This document shows, one piece after another, positions 9,355-18,861 of a stretch of 54,532 nt of DNA (the stretch's first letter is position 1; each line of letters opens with the position of its first letter). The translations under genes and the position numbers were made by a program. The stretch comes from an uncultured Clostridia bacterium (lineage in GTDB: Bacteria > Bacillota > Clostridia > TANB77 > CAG-508): NCBI GenBank assembly GCA_944393565.1, contig CALYAM010000006.1, positions 1-54,532 of the forward strand. Reading direction: 5' to 3'. Under the pieces are notes generated by a model that was not told where the DNA came from, searched no databases, and saw only the letters and a program-made list of their open reading frames with translations.

Positions 9355-9410
9355 TATAATCAAAGAATAATCATATAGAATATTCATAGAATTGTACTAA
9401 TTCTATGAAT
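9355..9410 (+). promoter_or_regulatory. phoH2 upstream region: -10 box and perfect 12-bp hairpin
   Basis: TATAAT (9355-9360) has only a poor -35. The predicted leader then contains ATTCATAGAATT (9382-9393) paired perfectly with AATTCTATGAAT (9399-9410) around a 5-base loop. No T run follows, so it is not a terminator. It could be an operator or an RNA element. Confidence 0.45.
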
Positions 9411-9442
9411 ACATCTAGAGGAAGTAGAGAAGGAGGATTTTC

Positions 9443-10804
9443 ATGGAAAAGTGTTTTGTCTTGCGGACGGAGGCGATTCTCGCTTCAACTAACCCTACCC
9501 TGCGGTTTGGAGGAGATAATACCATTGTTATTCCAATGGCAATTCTACAAAACCTATACAGGTATGATGGTTTGCCGGAAAAGCAGAAATTAGCAGCCCA
9601 ATTCATAGAATACATTGATTCACTTCCAACAAAAGAACTGCTATTTTCTAAAAAGGGATACAAACAAAAAAATGGTAGTTACCTACGAATTGTGGAAAAT
9701 AAGGAGGAACTTGATTCATCAATTCAAAAGTTGAGTGACTTTTCAAGACTGGATAAAAGAGTATTCCAGGTCTGCATAGACTTACAGAAGAAGGAAAACA
9801 GAAATGTTATTTTAATTTCTAAAAATCCTTCTATAAGAATGAAAGCGGTGCAACTTGGGATAGAGGCTCAAATGTTCAAAGACGAAATTTTCCCACCACC
9901 CAAGCAGCAATACAAAGGCTTTGTGAACGTATCAGCATCACAAACTGTAATTTCAAAAATGTACCGTAATGGAGAAGTTTCAGTAAAAGAAATTTATCAA
10001 TATGGTGCTTTTGAATGGTTTGAAAATGAATTTCTATTTATAAACTCTGAAAATGGCACTGCAATAGGGAGGTACACGAATGAAAAAATTGTTCCACTAG
10101 TTTACAGCAAGAGATTGCCTTCTGGGTGTAAGGCTCTAAATATAGAGCAGTGCATGTTATGGGAATGTTTACTTGCACCACCAGAAATAGCACCACTTGT
10201 AATTGTAAAGGGAGCGGCGGGTACAGGAAAAACATATTGCTCAATTGCAATGGCATTGGAAAAATTAAGAGGCTATTCTAATGATGAGCTATATGACCAA
10301 ATTCTTGTTGCAACTCCGACAATTACTGTGAGCAACGAAAGCATTGGCTATCTCCCAGGAGACATAGATGATAAAGTTGGACCATATCTTGGAGGTGTTA
10401 TGGACAACCTGAAAGCAATTTTTAGGGAAAAAAATAGTGAATTAACAAATACTCAACTGAAGGAAAATGCAAGAGAGCTATTTGAAAGGGGGTTTATAGA
10501 AATCCAACCAATAGGATTCTTGCGCGGAAGAACAATACCAAGAACAGCGTTTATAATTGATGAAACGCAAAACATCAGCCCAAGTGATATTCATGATATT
10601 GTCACAAGAGCAGCAAAAGGATCAAAATTCATTTTTTTAGGAGACCCAGATCAGATTAATAATCCAAATTTAAATACAAGATATAATGGTTTGGTGTTTC
10701 TGTCTGAAAAAATGAAAGGAAGTGCATTTTGCTGGCAAATCACTTTAAATAGTAAAAAATCAATCCGCAGTGATCTAGCGCAAGAAGCACTAAAAATCCT
10801 ATAA
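9443..10804 (+). CDS. PhoH2-type protein: PIN-like domain fused to PhoH ATPase
   Basis: A 453-residue protein. Residues 1-135 align by eye with the PIN domain of PhoH2 proteins. Residues 235-453 form the PhoH ATPase, with Walker A GAAGTGKT, the RGRTIPR segment, Walker B IIDETQN and GDPDQI. PhoH2 proteins are described as RNA helicase/RNase fusions. Here the PIN acidic residues look lost: the usual VLDT is VLRT, the Glu of the second motif is Asn, and SKD is SKN, so nuclease activity is doubtful. AAGGAGG precedes the ATG. The 5' end is GC-richer than the neighbours and holds two in-frame CGG codons (Arg8 and Arg21), which would be disruptive if CGG frameshifts here. Monocistronic. Confidence 0.85.
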   Translation: MEKCFVLRTEAILASTNPTLRFGGDNTIVIPMAILQNLYRYDGLPEKQKLAAQFIEYIDSLPTKELLFSKKGYKQKNGSYLRIVENKEELDSSIQKLSDFSRLDKRVFQVCIDLQKKENRNVILISKNPSIRMKAVQLGIEAQMFKDEIFPPPKQQYKGFVNVSASQTVISKMYRNGEVSVKEIYQYGAFEWFENEFLFINSENGTAIGRYTNEKIVPLVYSKRLPSGCKALNIEQCMLWECLLAPPEIAPLVIVKGAAGTGKTYCSIAMALEKLRGYSNDELYDQILVATPTITVSNESIGYLPGDIDDKVGPYLGGVMDNLKAIFREKNSELTNTQLKENARELFERGFIEIQPIGFLRGRTIPRTAFIIDETQNISPSDIHDIVTRAAKGSKFIFLGDPDQINNPNLNTRYNGLVFLSEKMKGSAFCWQITLNSKKSIRSDLAQEALKIL

Positions 10805-10813
10805 CTCTAGAAA

Positions 10814-10839
10814 AAGGGTATCCTATTTTGGATACCCTT
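10814..10839 (+). terminator. Hairpin terminator after phoH2
   Basis: AAGGGTATCC (10814-10823) pairs with GGATACCCTT (10830-10839). The following sequence is AT-rich without a clean T run. Confidence 0.55.
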
Positions 10840-10895
10840 AAATTATTACAGTTTATATTTTCTTTTTCTCAATTAGTAAAATCTTCAAAAATTAA

Positions 10896-10924
10896 TTGAC
10901 AAGATCTTGAAGTGAGTGTATAAT
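10896..10924 (+). promoter_or_regulatory. Consensus promoter of the rimP-nusA-infB cluster
   Basis: A perfect TTGACA (10896-10901) and a perfect TATAAT (10919-10924) are 17 bases apart. This is the strongest promoter match in the window and precedes the long translation cluster. Confidence 0.85.
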
Positions 10925-10947
10925 ATATAAAGTATACAAAAGGTTTA

Positions 10948-10974
10948 GAAGAGTGGGAGCAAATCCCACTCTTC
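10948..10974 (+). promoter_or_regulatory. Perfect hairpin in the rimP leader
   Basis: GAAGAGTGGGA (10948-10958) pairs perfectly with TCCCACTCTTC (10964-10974) around GCAAA. It starts about 18 bases after the predicted transcript start and ends 24 bases before the rimP start codon. No T run follows, so it is a leader structure rather than a terminator. Confidence 0.6.
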
Positions 10975-10998
10975 AAGCATGTTAAAAGGAGGAAAACT

Positions 10999-11496
10999 TT
11001 GGCAAACATAGAAGAAAAAGTAGAAAATTTAATAAAAAGTGATGTAGAAAATCTAGGCTATGACCTATTTGATGTAGTTTATGAAAAGGATGGAAAGGAT
11101 TTTTATTTAAGAATATATATTGACTCACCAAATGGAATTACGTTAAATGACTGTGAGAGAGTAAATAATGCCATCACAGACAAGATAGACGAAGCAGACT
11201 ATATAAAAGAAATGTATTTTTTAGAGGTTTCATCTTGTGGATTGGAGAGAATTTTAAGGAAAGAAAATCAGATGAAAAAATATCTAAATCAAGAGGTTTT
11301 AGTGAAGCTGTTTAAGCCGTTTAATGGAAGCAAAAGTTATATTGGACTATTGCATGCAATTAATCCTAGCTTTATTACAATTAAATCTGAAAACAGAAAT
11401 ATAGAACTAGAAAGAAAAAATATATCACAAATAAAAACAATTTATCATTGGGAAAATCAAGAAAGGAATGATGAAAAAAATGAAAACAATGGATAG
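10999..11496 (+). CDS. rimP: Ribosome maturation factor RimP
   Basis: A 165-residue protein with an N-terminal alpha/beta domain (LGYDLFDVVYEKDGKDFYLR, then IDSPNGITLNDCERVN and LEVSSCGLERIL) and a C-terminal SH3-like domain, as in RimP, which assists 30S subunit maturation. It starts with TTG, supported by AAAGGAGG seven bases upstream. It is first in the cluster and overlaps the nusA reading frame at its end. Confidence 0.93.
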   Translation: MANIEEKVENLIKSDVENLGYDLFDVVYEKDGKDFYLRIYIDSPNGITLNDCERVNNAITDKIDEADYIKEMYFLEVSSCGLERILRKENQMKKYLNQEVLVKLFKPFNGSKSYIGLLHAINPSFITIKSENRNIELERKNISQIKTIYHWENQERNDEKNENNG

Positions 11497-12553
11497 CAAA
11501 GAACTAATAATAGCAATTGAAGAATTAGAAAAAGAAAGAGGAATTAATAAAAAGTATTTGTTAGAATCGCTGGAATCTGCTTTAGTTATGGCCTATAAAA
11601 GAAATTTTGACTCAGCAGAAAATGTAAAAGTGGTGATGGACAAGGAAAATGGAGATATCCATGTATATGCAGTAAAAGATGTTGTAGAAACAGTAGAAGA
11701 CCAAAAAACGCAAATACAACTAGAAGAAGCAAAAAAAATAAATAAAAAACTAGAAATTGGTGATAAAGTAGACATTGAAATCATACCAAAAAATTTTGGG
11801 AGAATAGCTGCTGGAACAGCAAAACAAATTATGATACAAAAAATAAGGGAAGCAGAACGAGATATATTGTATACTGAATTTAGCGCAAGAAAAGGAGAAA
11901 TAGTAACTGGAATGATACAAAAAACAGATGGAAATGCACTAGTGCTAGATTTAGGAAAATTAGAAGGGATTATGCCAATTAAAGAACAAATACCTACCGA
12001 AGTTTATCATGTTAACGATAAAATAAAAGCATATATATTAGATGTTCAAAAAGGAACGAAAGGTAGTCCACAGGTAACGGTATCAAGAAGTCACCCAGAT
12101 TTTGTTAGAAAATTATTTGAATTCGAAATACCAGAAATTTATGAAGGACTAATCGAAATAAAAAATGTATCACGAGATCCGGGAAACAGATCAAAAGTAG
12201 CAGTCTACTCAACTAATAAAAACATAGACCCAGTGGGCTCATGTGTTGGGCAAAATGGGATGCGTATACAAAATATAATACATGAATTAAATGGTGAGAA
12301 AATTGATGTAATAGAATGGGATGAAAATCCAAGTATTTATATCGCGGCAGCATTGTTGCCAGCACAAGTCCTAGCGGTAGACATAAAAGAGGAGGGGAAA
12401 TTTGCACAAGTTATAGTTCCAGATGATCAGCTATCATTAGCAATTGGAAAATCTGGACAAAATGCAAGACTTGCAGCAAGACTTACAAATTGGAAAATTG
12501 ATATTAAAAGTGAATCTCAATTCAGAGAAATTTTAGAAGCAGCACAGAAATAG
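11468..12553 (+). CDS. nusA: Transcription termination/antitermination factor NusA
   Basis: About 361 residues: N-terminal RNA polymerase-binding domain (1-130), S1 domain (GEIVTGMIQKTDGNALVLDLG), and KH1 and KH2 domains (VGQNGMRIQNIIHELNGEKI; IGKSGQNARLAARLT), with the short C-terminus typical of Bacillota. The start is uncertain: ATGs at 11468 and 11471 sit just after AAAGGA, and a later ATG at 11489 gives the conventional MDSKELI but lacks a binding site. The frame overlaps rimP, implying translational coupling. Confidence 0.95.
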   Translation: MMKKMKTMDSKELIIAIEELEKERGINKKYLLESLESALVMAYKRNFDSAENVKVVMDKENGDIHVYAVKDVVETVEDQKTQIQLEEAKKINKKLEIGDKVDIEIIPKNFGRIAAGTAKQIMIQKIREAERDILYTEFSARKGEIVTGMIQKTDGNALVLDLGKLEGIMPIKEQIPTEVYHVNDKIKAYILDVQKGTKGSPQVTVSRSHPDFVRKLFEFEIPEIYEGLIEIKNVSRDPGNRSKVAVYSTNKNIDPVGSCVGQNGMRIQNIIHELNGEKIDVIEWDENPSIYIAAALLPAQVLAVDIKEEGKFAQVIVPDDQLSLAIGKSGQNARLAARLTNWKIDIKSESQFREILEAAQK

Positions 12554-12565
12554 ATGGAGGGTGCT

Positions 12566-12832
12566 ATGAAAAAAAAAGTACAAAGAATTTGTGTCGGATG
12601 CAGTGCAAAAAAAGATAAAAACGAGTTGATTCGAATAGTAAAACAAAAAGATGGAATAATACGAGTAGATAAAACAGGAAAATTACCAGGCAGAGGAGCA
12701 TATATATGTGGTGAAGTAGACTGTTTTAATAAAATAAAGAGAACACATAAACTTGAAAACGCATTGGAAACTAAAATATCGGAACATGTTTATGAGGAAA
12801 TAAGAGGTGTAATGATTGAACAAGGAAAGTAG
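12566..12832 (+). CDS. rnpM: RNase P modulator RnpM (YlxR, DUF448)
   Basis: 88 residues from ATG 12566, which has GGAGG six bases upstream; an in-frame ATG at 12554 is the poorer choice. Family features are RICVGCSAKKDKNELIRIV at the N-terminus and the GRGAYIC motif at residues 45-51. YlxR/RnpM binds RNase P RNA and modulates tRNA processing in Bacillus. It stands between nusA and the L7Ae-type gene, the classical order. Confidence 0.9.
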   Translation: MKKKVQRICVGCSAKKDKNELIRIVKQKDGIIRVDKTGKLPGRGAYICGEVDCFNKIKRTHKLENALETKISEHVYEEIRGVMIEQGK

Positions 12833-13139
12833 AGTTTTAGGACTAATTGGAATAACAAAGAAAGCTGGGAAAATAGCGTGCGGAATTGAAGCTGTGGAAG
12901 AAACAATAAAAATGCAAAAAGCAAGATTAGTGTTAATTGCAACAGACGCTTCTGAAAAAACAAAACAAAATGTTACGTATTGTTGTGTGAAATACCATAT
13001 ACCAATAGCTATATTTAGCACAATAGAAAGTATTAGCAATGCGATTGGGAAAAGCAATAAAGCGGTAATAAGTATAAAGGATAAAAACTTAGGAGAAGAA
13101 ATATACAAAATAATTTGTGGGGGTGGAGCTATTGGGTAG
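12816..13139 (+). CDS. L7Ae-family ribosomal protein (YlxQ-like)
   Basis: A 107-residue L7Ae/L30e/S12e/Gadd45-fold protein ([32 protein letters not shown]), the YlxQ-type K-turn binder found between rnpM and infB. It starts with TTG at 12816, with GAGGTG six bases upstream, and overlaps the rnpM end by 17 bases. Its stop overlaps the beginning of infB by eight bases. Confidence 0.88.
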   Translation: MNKESRVLGLIGITKKAGKIACGIEAVEETIKMQKARLVLIATDASEKTKQNVTYCCVKYHIPIAIFSTIESISNAIGKSNKAVISIKDKNLGEEIYKIICGGGAIG

Positions 13140-15978
13140 TGTAAAGATACATGAAATAGCAAAAAAATTAAACATAAGTAGTAAGGATGTATTACAAAAA
13201 GCAAAAGATTTAGGGTTGGAAGTAAAAAGCCATTTAAGTGGAGTGACAGTGGAAGAAGCAGAAAAAATTGAAAATGCTTTTGAAAAAAGAGTTGAAGTAA
13301 AAGAACCAAAAAAGGAAAAAGCTTCTGGACCTGTAATTATAAGAAGAGAGGTTATTATTGCAGATGAAGACATAAAAAGACAAGAAGAGCAGAAGAAAAA
13401 ACAAGAAGCTAAAAGTCAAGTAGGATTTATAAATAATAGAAAAAAAGATTTTAATATTGTATATCGTAATAAGCAAACGAAGCCACTTACTGTAAGTGAA
13501 TTATTTGGACTGAAAGATAATAAAAAAGAAGAAAAGACAGAGACTAAAGAGGAACAAGCAATAAAAGAAGAAGTTAATAAAAATGAAGATACAAAGAAAG
13601 AAGAGGAACTAAAAACAAAGCCAGTGGAAGTGTCAGAAAAAACAGAAACAAAAGTGCTAAACCATGCGAAAACTACATATAATAATCATTATGATAATAA
13701 AAACAATAATCGTTTTAACAACAACCAAAACAAAAATGTAAACAAATTTAACAATCAAAACCGTACTCACGATAATCAAAATAGGTTTGGAAATAATAAT
13801 AACCGCTTTAACAACCAAAACAACCGCTTTAGTAATAACATACAGGGAAAACAAAGCCAAAGACCAAATTTTAATAATGGAAAACGTCCGTTAGACGAAA
13901 AAGGAATAGAAAAAAATATTAAGGATTTAATGTCAGCTGATATAGTAGAAAAAGAAAGTGCAAGGGAATATGCAAATCGAGCTATTGATAAACAAAAAAT
14001 TAATCGAGCTGAAGAAAACAAGGGGAAAAAACCTAACAAAATAAGAAGAAACAATGAAATAGAAATAAATAGTGAAAAATTAAAAGACTTAAAACAAGAA
14101 AGTAAATTATCTCATATGTTTAATGAAGGCTCAATGCTTGATTATTATGATTTGAGTGATAATAGAAACCGCAAAAACAAGAAAAAAATGCAAAAACAAT
14201 CAGATGAACATATAAAACAAAAAATATTTAAGCTAACAGATATTACAATTCCAGAAACTATTACAGTAAAAGATTTGGCAACCGAATTAAAGAAAACAAG
14301 TGGGGAAGTTATTAAAAAATTATTAGGCTATGGCATTATGGCTACTATTAACAATGAAGTAGATTTTGATACCGCTTTTTTAATAGCACAAGAATTTGGA
14401 GTAACCGCACACAAGAAAGAGATTATTAAGGAAGAAGATATATTGTTTGATGAAAGTGAAGATAAAGCTGAAGATTTAGTTGAAAGACCACCAGTTATTG
14501 TCGTTATGGGACATGTTGACCATGGCAAAACATCTCTACTTGATGCAATAAGAAGTACAAATGTAATAGAGGGGGAAGCAGGAGGAATTACACAAGCAAT
14601 TGGTGCATATAAAGTAGAGGTCAATGGCAGAGAAATTACTTTTCTGGATACTCCAGGGCATGAAGCATTTACAAGCATGAGAGCTAGGGGAGCACAAGTT
14701 ACAGATATAGCTATACTTGTAGTTGCTGCTAATGATGGAGTTATGCCACAAACTGTTGAAGCAATTAATCATGCTAAAGCAGCCAATATTCCGATTATAG
14801 TTGCAATTAACAAAATAGATGTAGAGGGAGCAAATATAGAAAAAGTAAAACAGGAATTAACTGAGTATGGTTTAGTACCAGAAGAATGGGGTGGAGATAC
14901 TATATTTGTACCAATATCTGCAAAGAAAAAACAAAATATTGATACATTATTAGAAATGGTATTGCTACAAGCAGATATGCTTGAACTTAAAGCTAACCCA
15001 AATAAGCAAGCAAAGGGAAGTATAATAGAGGCAAGACTTGACAAATCAAAAGGACCAATTGCTACAATGTTAGTACAACGTGGAACTCTTGATGTGGGAG
15101 ATACAATAGTTGTAGGCTCTGTTATAGGAAGAATACGTTCAATGAAAAATGACAAAGGGCAAAATGTAAGAAAAGCTGGACCATCGACACCAGTAGAAAT
15201 TTCAGGACTTACTGAAGTTCCAGAGGCAGGTGAAACATTTTACGAGGTAGATGACGAAAAAACAGCAAAACATTTGATAGAAAGAAGAAAACGCCAGGCT
15301 AGAGATAAAGCATTAGGAGCAAATTCAACAGTATCTTTGGATGATTTATTTTTACAAATTGAAAAAGGTAATTTAAAGCAATTAAATTTAATAGTAAAAG
15401 CAGATGTACAAGGATCTGTTGAAGCAATAAAACAAGCAGTGGAAAAATTAAGCAACAATGAGGTAAAAGTTAAAGTTATTCATGCAAATGTTGGAGCCGT
15501 TACAGAAACAGATGTTACACTTGCAAAAGTATCAAAAGCTATTATAATTGCATTTAATGTAAGACCTGAAGCAATGGCTAAAAGTGCAGCGGAAAAAGAT
15601 GGAGTAGAAATAAAAATGTATTCTGTAATATACAATGCAATAGAGGATATAGAATCAGCAATGAAGGGAATGCTAGACCCTGTATATAAAGAAGTAATAA
15701 TAGGAACAGCAGAGATTAGGCAAACATTTAAAGTTTCAAATGTAGGAACAATTGCAGGGTGCTATGTAACAGATGGAAAAATTGCAAGAAATTCAATAGT
15801 TCGAATAATACGCGACAACATTGTAATTCATGAAGGAAAGCTAGTATCTTTAAAGAGATTTAAAGATGATGCAAAAGAAGTGGCAAAAGGCTATGAATGT
15901 GGAATTCAAGTTGAAAATTACAATGACATAAAAGAAGGAGATATTATAGAAGCACACATTATGGAAGAAGTAAAATAA
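13132..15978 (+). CDS. infB: Translation initiation factor IF-2
   Basis: 948 residues if translation starts at TTG 13132, preceded by GGGGGTGGAG; an in-frame GTG at 13117 lacks a binding site. The N-terminal IF2_N domain begins [15 protein letters not shown] charged linker and a strongly asparagine-rich stretch (roughly residues 185-250) follow, then a second IF2_N domain, the GTPase domain with [12 protein letters not shown] near residue 460 and DTPGHEAF, domain II, and the C-terminal tRNA-fMet-binding domain. It positions initiator tRNA on the 30S subunit and drives subunit joining. Confidence 0.96.
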   Translation: MGSVKIHEIAKKLNISSKDVLQKAKDLGLEVKSHLSGVTVEEAEKIENAFEKRVEVKEPKKEKASGPVIIRREVIIADEDIKRQEEQKKKQEAKSQVGFINNRKKDFNIVYRNKQTKPLTVSELFGLKDNKKEEKTETKEEQAIKEEVNKNEDTKKEEELKTKPVEVSEKTETKVLNHAKTTYNNHYDNKNNNRFNNNQNKNVNKFNNQNRTHDNQNRFGNNNNRFNNQNNRFSNNIQGKQSQRPNFNNGKRPLDEKGIEKNIKDLMSADIVEKESAREYANRAIDKQKINRAEENKGKKPNKIRRNNEIEINSEKLKDLKQESKLSHMFNEGSMLDYYDLSDNRNRKNKKKMQKQSDEHIKQKIFKLTDITIPETITVKDLATELKKTSGEVIKKLLGYGIMATINNEVDFDTAFLIAQEFGVTAHKKEIIKEEDILFDESEDKAEDLVERPPVIVVMGHVDHGKTSLLDAIRSTNVIEGEAGGITQAIGAYKVEVNGREITFLDTPGHEAFTSMRARGAQVTDIAILVVAANDGVMPQTVEAINHAKAANIPIIVAINKIDVEGANIEKVKQELTEYGLVPEEWGGDTIFVPISAKKKQNIDTLLEMVLLQADMLELKANPNKQAKGSIIEARLDKSKGPIATMLVQRGTLDVGDTIVVGSVIGRIRSMKNDKGQNVRKAGPSTPVEISGLTEVPEAGETFYEVDDEKTAKHLIERRKRQARDKALGANSTVSLDDLFLQIEKGNLKQLNLIVKADVQGSVEAIKQAVEKLSNNEVKVKVIHANVGAVTETDVTLAKVSKAIIIAFNVRPEAMAKSAAEKDGVEIKMYSVIYNAIEDIESAMKGMLDPVYKEVIIGTAEIRQTFKVSNVGTIAGCYVTDGKIARNSIVRIIRDNIVIHEGKLVSLKRFKDDAKEVAKGYECGIQVENYNDIKEGDIIEAHIMEEVK

Positions 15979-16003
15979 TACAAAATTTATTAAAGGAGAC
16001 AAC

Positions 16004-16393
16004 ATGCAAAAAGAAAATCATAATTTTAAATTAGATAGAATTAATGAAGAATTAAAAAGAGAAATAAGTAATATAATTAATTATGAACTTAAAAATTCAA
16101 AAGTTACGGGACTTATAAGTGTAACAAAAGTAAAAACAACCCCAGATTTAAGATATGCAAGAGTTTGGATTAGTGCATTAAATTGCAAAAATAAAAAAGA
16201 CACATTATTGGGATTAAAGCAATCTTCTGGATTTATTAGAAGTGTTATTGCCAAAAAAATTAATATGAGAATTACTCCAGAGTTAGTATTTGAATTTGAT
16301 GACACTATGGAATATGGAGAAAAAATAGATAATATTTTAAATGACATTATGAAAAATGTAAACAAAGAAGATAGAAAGGAAACTGAAGAATGA
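16004..16393 (+). CDS. rbfA: Ribosome-binding factor A
   Basis: A 129-residue KH-fold RbfA: DRINEELKREISNII at the N-terminus, then VTGLISVTKVKTTPDLRYAR and RITPELVFEFDDTMEYG. It acts in late 16S rRNA/30S maturation. AAAGGAG precedes the ATG, and the stop overlaps the nrnA start (ATGA), so the two are coupled. Confidence 0.94.
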   Translation: MQKENHNFKLDRINEELKREISNIINYELKNSKVTGLISVTKVKTTPDLRYARVWISALNCKNKKDTLLGLKQSSGFIRSVIAKKINMRITPELVFEFDDTMEYGEKIDNILNDIMKNVNKEDRKETEE

Positions 16394-17343
16394 TATTAGA
16401 TAACATTATCGATGAAATAAAAAAAGCAGAAGATATTGTTTTACTAACACATGAAACTCCAGATGGAGATGCAATAGGCAGTAGTCTTGCTTTATATGGT
16501 GCATTAAAGCAATTAGGAAAGAACGTAGATGTAATTATACCGGAATGTCCTAGCCTGTTCCAATTTTTACCATGGTATAAGGAAATAAAAAAAGAAGGAA
16601 AGAATAACAGATACAATTTAGCCATAGCTCTTGACTGCTCTGACATAAAAAGACTAAATGGATTTGCAAAATATTTTGAAGGAGCAAAAATAAAAATGGT
16701 AATTGATCACCATGGGTCAAATACTATGTTTGGCGATTATAACTTTGTAAATCCAGCGTCTCCAGCATGTTGCCAAATATTAGTAACTGTTTTAGAATAT
16801 CTTGGTGCAAAAATAGACAAAAAAATTGGTGAATGTATTGCAACAGGAATTATTACCGATACAGGTGGTTTTAAGTATAGTACGATAAAAGCAGAGACAT
16901 TTGAGTTTGTTGCTGAGCTATTAAATGATGGTGTAAATATTTCTGATATATACAGAAAAGTGATGCAGCTAATAAGTAAAAAACAATTTGAATTAAGAAA
17001 AATAGCAATAAATAGAATGGAATTTTTAGAAGATGGAAAAATTGCATTTACATATATTACAAAAAAAGAACAAGAAGATTTGAAACTAGATATAGGGGAA
17101 CATGAGGGAATTGTGGAATTAGGCAGAGACGTTGCAGGTGTTGAAATTTCAATATTTATGCGAGAACAAGCTGATAATAGTTATAAAATATCATTTCGTT
17201 CGAACGATTATGTAAATGTATCTGACATATGCTTAATGTTTGGTGGAGGAGGACATCCCAGAGCTGCGGGATGCACAATAAACTTACCATTAGAACAAGC
17301 AAAGGAAAAGTTACTTTCACAAACACGAATGTATTTAAAATAG
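16390..17343 (+). CDS. nrnA: DHH-family nanoRNase/pAp phosphatase (NrnA-like)
   Basis: A 317-residue DHH/DHHA1 phosphoesterase. The N-terminal DHH domain has THETPDGDAIGSSLAL and DHHGSN. The C-terminal DHHA1 domain has the glycine-rich FGGGGHPRAAG. NrnA degrades short RNAs and dephosphorylates 3'-phosphoadenosine 5'-phosphate. The position between rbfA and truB is conserved in Bacillota. Confidence 0.92.
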   Translation: MILDNIIDEIKKAEDIVLLTHETPDGDAIGSSLALYGALKQLGKNVDVIIPECPSLFQFLPWYKEIKKEGKNNRYNLAIALDCSDIKRLNGFAKYFEGAKIKMVIDHHGSNTMFGDYNFVNPASPACCQILVTVLEYLGAKIDKKIGECIATGIITDTGGFKYSTIKAETFEFVAELLNDGVNISDIYRKVMQLISKKQFELRKIAINRMEFLEDGKIAFTYITKKEQEDLKLDIGEHEGIVELGRDVAGVEISIFMREQADNSYKISFRSNDYVNVSDICLMFGGGGHPRAAGCTINLPLEQAKEKLLSQTRMYLK

Positions 17344-17376
17344 CAATTGTGTTACAAGGAAGGAATGAAAATTTAA

Positions 17377-18250
17377 ATGGATGGATTAATTATTGTAGAC
17401 AAAACAAAAGGATTAACATCTAATGATGTTGTTCAAAAGATACGAAAAATATTGCAAATTAAGAAAGTCCGGGCACACAGGTACTTTAGATCCATTTGCA
17501 ACAGGTGTCCTTCCTATTCTTATAGGACAAGCAACTAAAGCTTCAAAGTATTTAGTAGAACATAATAAAACATATATAGCTACAATCAAACTAGGAGAAA
17601 AAACGCAAAGCGGAGATTGTGAAACAAATGTGATTCAGTCAGCAAATGTGAAAGACTTATGTGAAACAGAAATAAATGCAGTTTTAAAATCATTTATAGG
17701 AAAAAGTATGCAAGTACCGCCAGTGTACTCTGCAATTAAAAAAAATGGAAAAAAATTATATGAATATGCAAGACAAGGAATTAAAGTAGAAGTAGAGCCA
17801 AGAAAAGTAGAGATATATAATATAGAACTTATGAAATGGGAAAATAATAAAAAAGAAATTACATATAAAGTAGAGTGCTCAAAAGGTACATATATACGTA
17901 GTTTTAGTGAAGACATAGCTAAAAAACTAAATACATTAGGTTATACTAAGAGCTTAATAAGAACAGACATAAACGAATTTTCAATAAAAGATGCTGTTAA
18001 AATAGAAAACATTAACAATAAACAAAAAGTTTTGGAAAAAATAATACCATTGGAAAACTTATTTAAAAACAAAGAAGAAATTAATTTAGAAGACAAAAAA
18101 TACAAACATTTTATAAATGGCGTAATGCTTACAGTAGATAAAAAAGACAACATATATCGAATATATAATAATGGCATATTTGTAGGGATTGGGAAAGTAA
18201 AAGATAACTTACTTAAAAGGGATATAATAGCTAGTGGTATTAATTTTTAA
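17377..18250 (+). CDS. truB: tRNA pseudouridine(55) synthase TruB, interrupted at CGG
   Basis: TruB isomerises U55 in the T loop of tRNAs. From ATG 17377 the frame reads MDGLIIVDKTKGLTSNDVVQ and reaches in-frame CGG at 17470-17472 (codon 32). Skipping the C gives VGHTGTLDPFATGVLPI, the exact TruB catalytic motif, with the catalytic Asp a few residues downstream of the break. The continuous product would be 290 residues, normal for TruB. Zero-frame reading would stop about 20 codons later. An internal ATG at 17423 opens the second frame but would lack the N-terminus. The binding site AAGGAAGG is rather distant. One of eight CGG breakpoints in the window. Confidence 0.9.
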
Positions 18251-18257
18251 CAAATGC

Positions 18258-18286
18258 TTGCTTTTTTAAAAAAAATATAGTAAAAT
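18258..18286 (+). promoter_or_regulatory. Putative rpsO promoter
   Basis: TTGCTT (18258-18263) and TAAAAT (18281-18286) are 17 bases apart, right after the truB stop. Confidence 0.5.
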
Positions 18287-18312
18287 AAATATGCTTATGA
18301 AGCAATACCTTT

Positions 18313-18353
18313 ACTTAGTTTAAGGGCAATACTCTTACTTAAACTCAGTTTTT
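18313..18353 (+). promoter_or_regulatory. rpsO leader hairpin with T run
   Basis: AGTTTAAG (18317-18324) pairs with CTTAAACT (18338-18345). ACT/AGT extends the stem beyond one mismatch, and TTTTT follows at 18349-18353. It lies between the putative promoter and rpsO, so it could be the truB terminator, an attenuator, or an S15-binding leader. Confidence 0.45.
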
Positions 18354-18381
18354 GGCAAACAATTTTTGAGGAGGCGAAAAA

Positions 18382-18645
18382 ATGACACCAGCAAGAAAAC
18401 AAGAAATTATTAATACTTATAAAAGAGTAGAAAACGATACTGGTTCCCCAGAAGTTCAAATTGCTCTTTTAACAGAAAGAATTAATGAATTAACAGAACA
18501 CTTAAAAGTTCATGTGAAAGACAACCATTCTAGAAGAGGTCTTTTAAAAATGGTAGGAAAGAGGAGAAACTTACTTAACTATTTATCAAAGAAAGATTTA
18601 GCTAGATATAGAGAAATAGTTGAAAAATTAAATTTAAGAAAGTAG
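18382..18645 (+). CDS. rpsO: 30S ribosomal protein S15
   Basis: 87 residues with the complete S15 signature ([39 protein letters not shown]). It binds 16S rRNA in the platform. GGAGGCG lies six bases before the ATG. The rpsO-pnp order is the classical one. Followed by a terminator. Confidence 0.97.
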   Translation: MTPARKQEIINTYKRVENDTGSPEVQIALLTERINELTEHLKVHVKDNHSRRGLLKMVGKRRNLLNYLSKKDLARYREIVEKLNLRK

Positions 18646-18654
18646 TAACAAAAT

Positions 18655-18692
18655 GCGGAATATGGCTAGTTTTCAGCTGTTTTCCGCTTTTA
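18655..18692 (+). terminator. Terminator after rpsO
   Basis: GCGGAA (18655-18660) pairs with TTCCGC (18682-18687), followed by TTTTATT. The interior has an additional weak pairing. Confidence 0.6.
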
Positions 18693-18861
18693 TTCTATTT
18701 TTATGTGCATAAAATGTAATGAAAGCACAAAAAATATCTAAATAAAGGTAAATTTTGATTGTAAAGTAGCTTGTATGAAGAACATATAATATGTGCTTTT
18801 CATAGAGGTTACGTTTCAAACAAAATTTATCTTTGTAACTAAAATAATAGGAGGTAAATTT

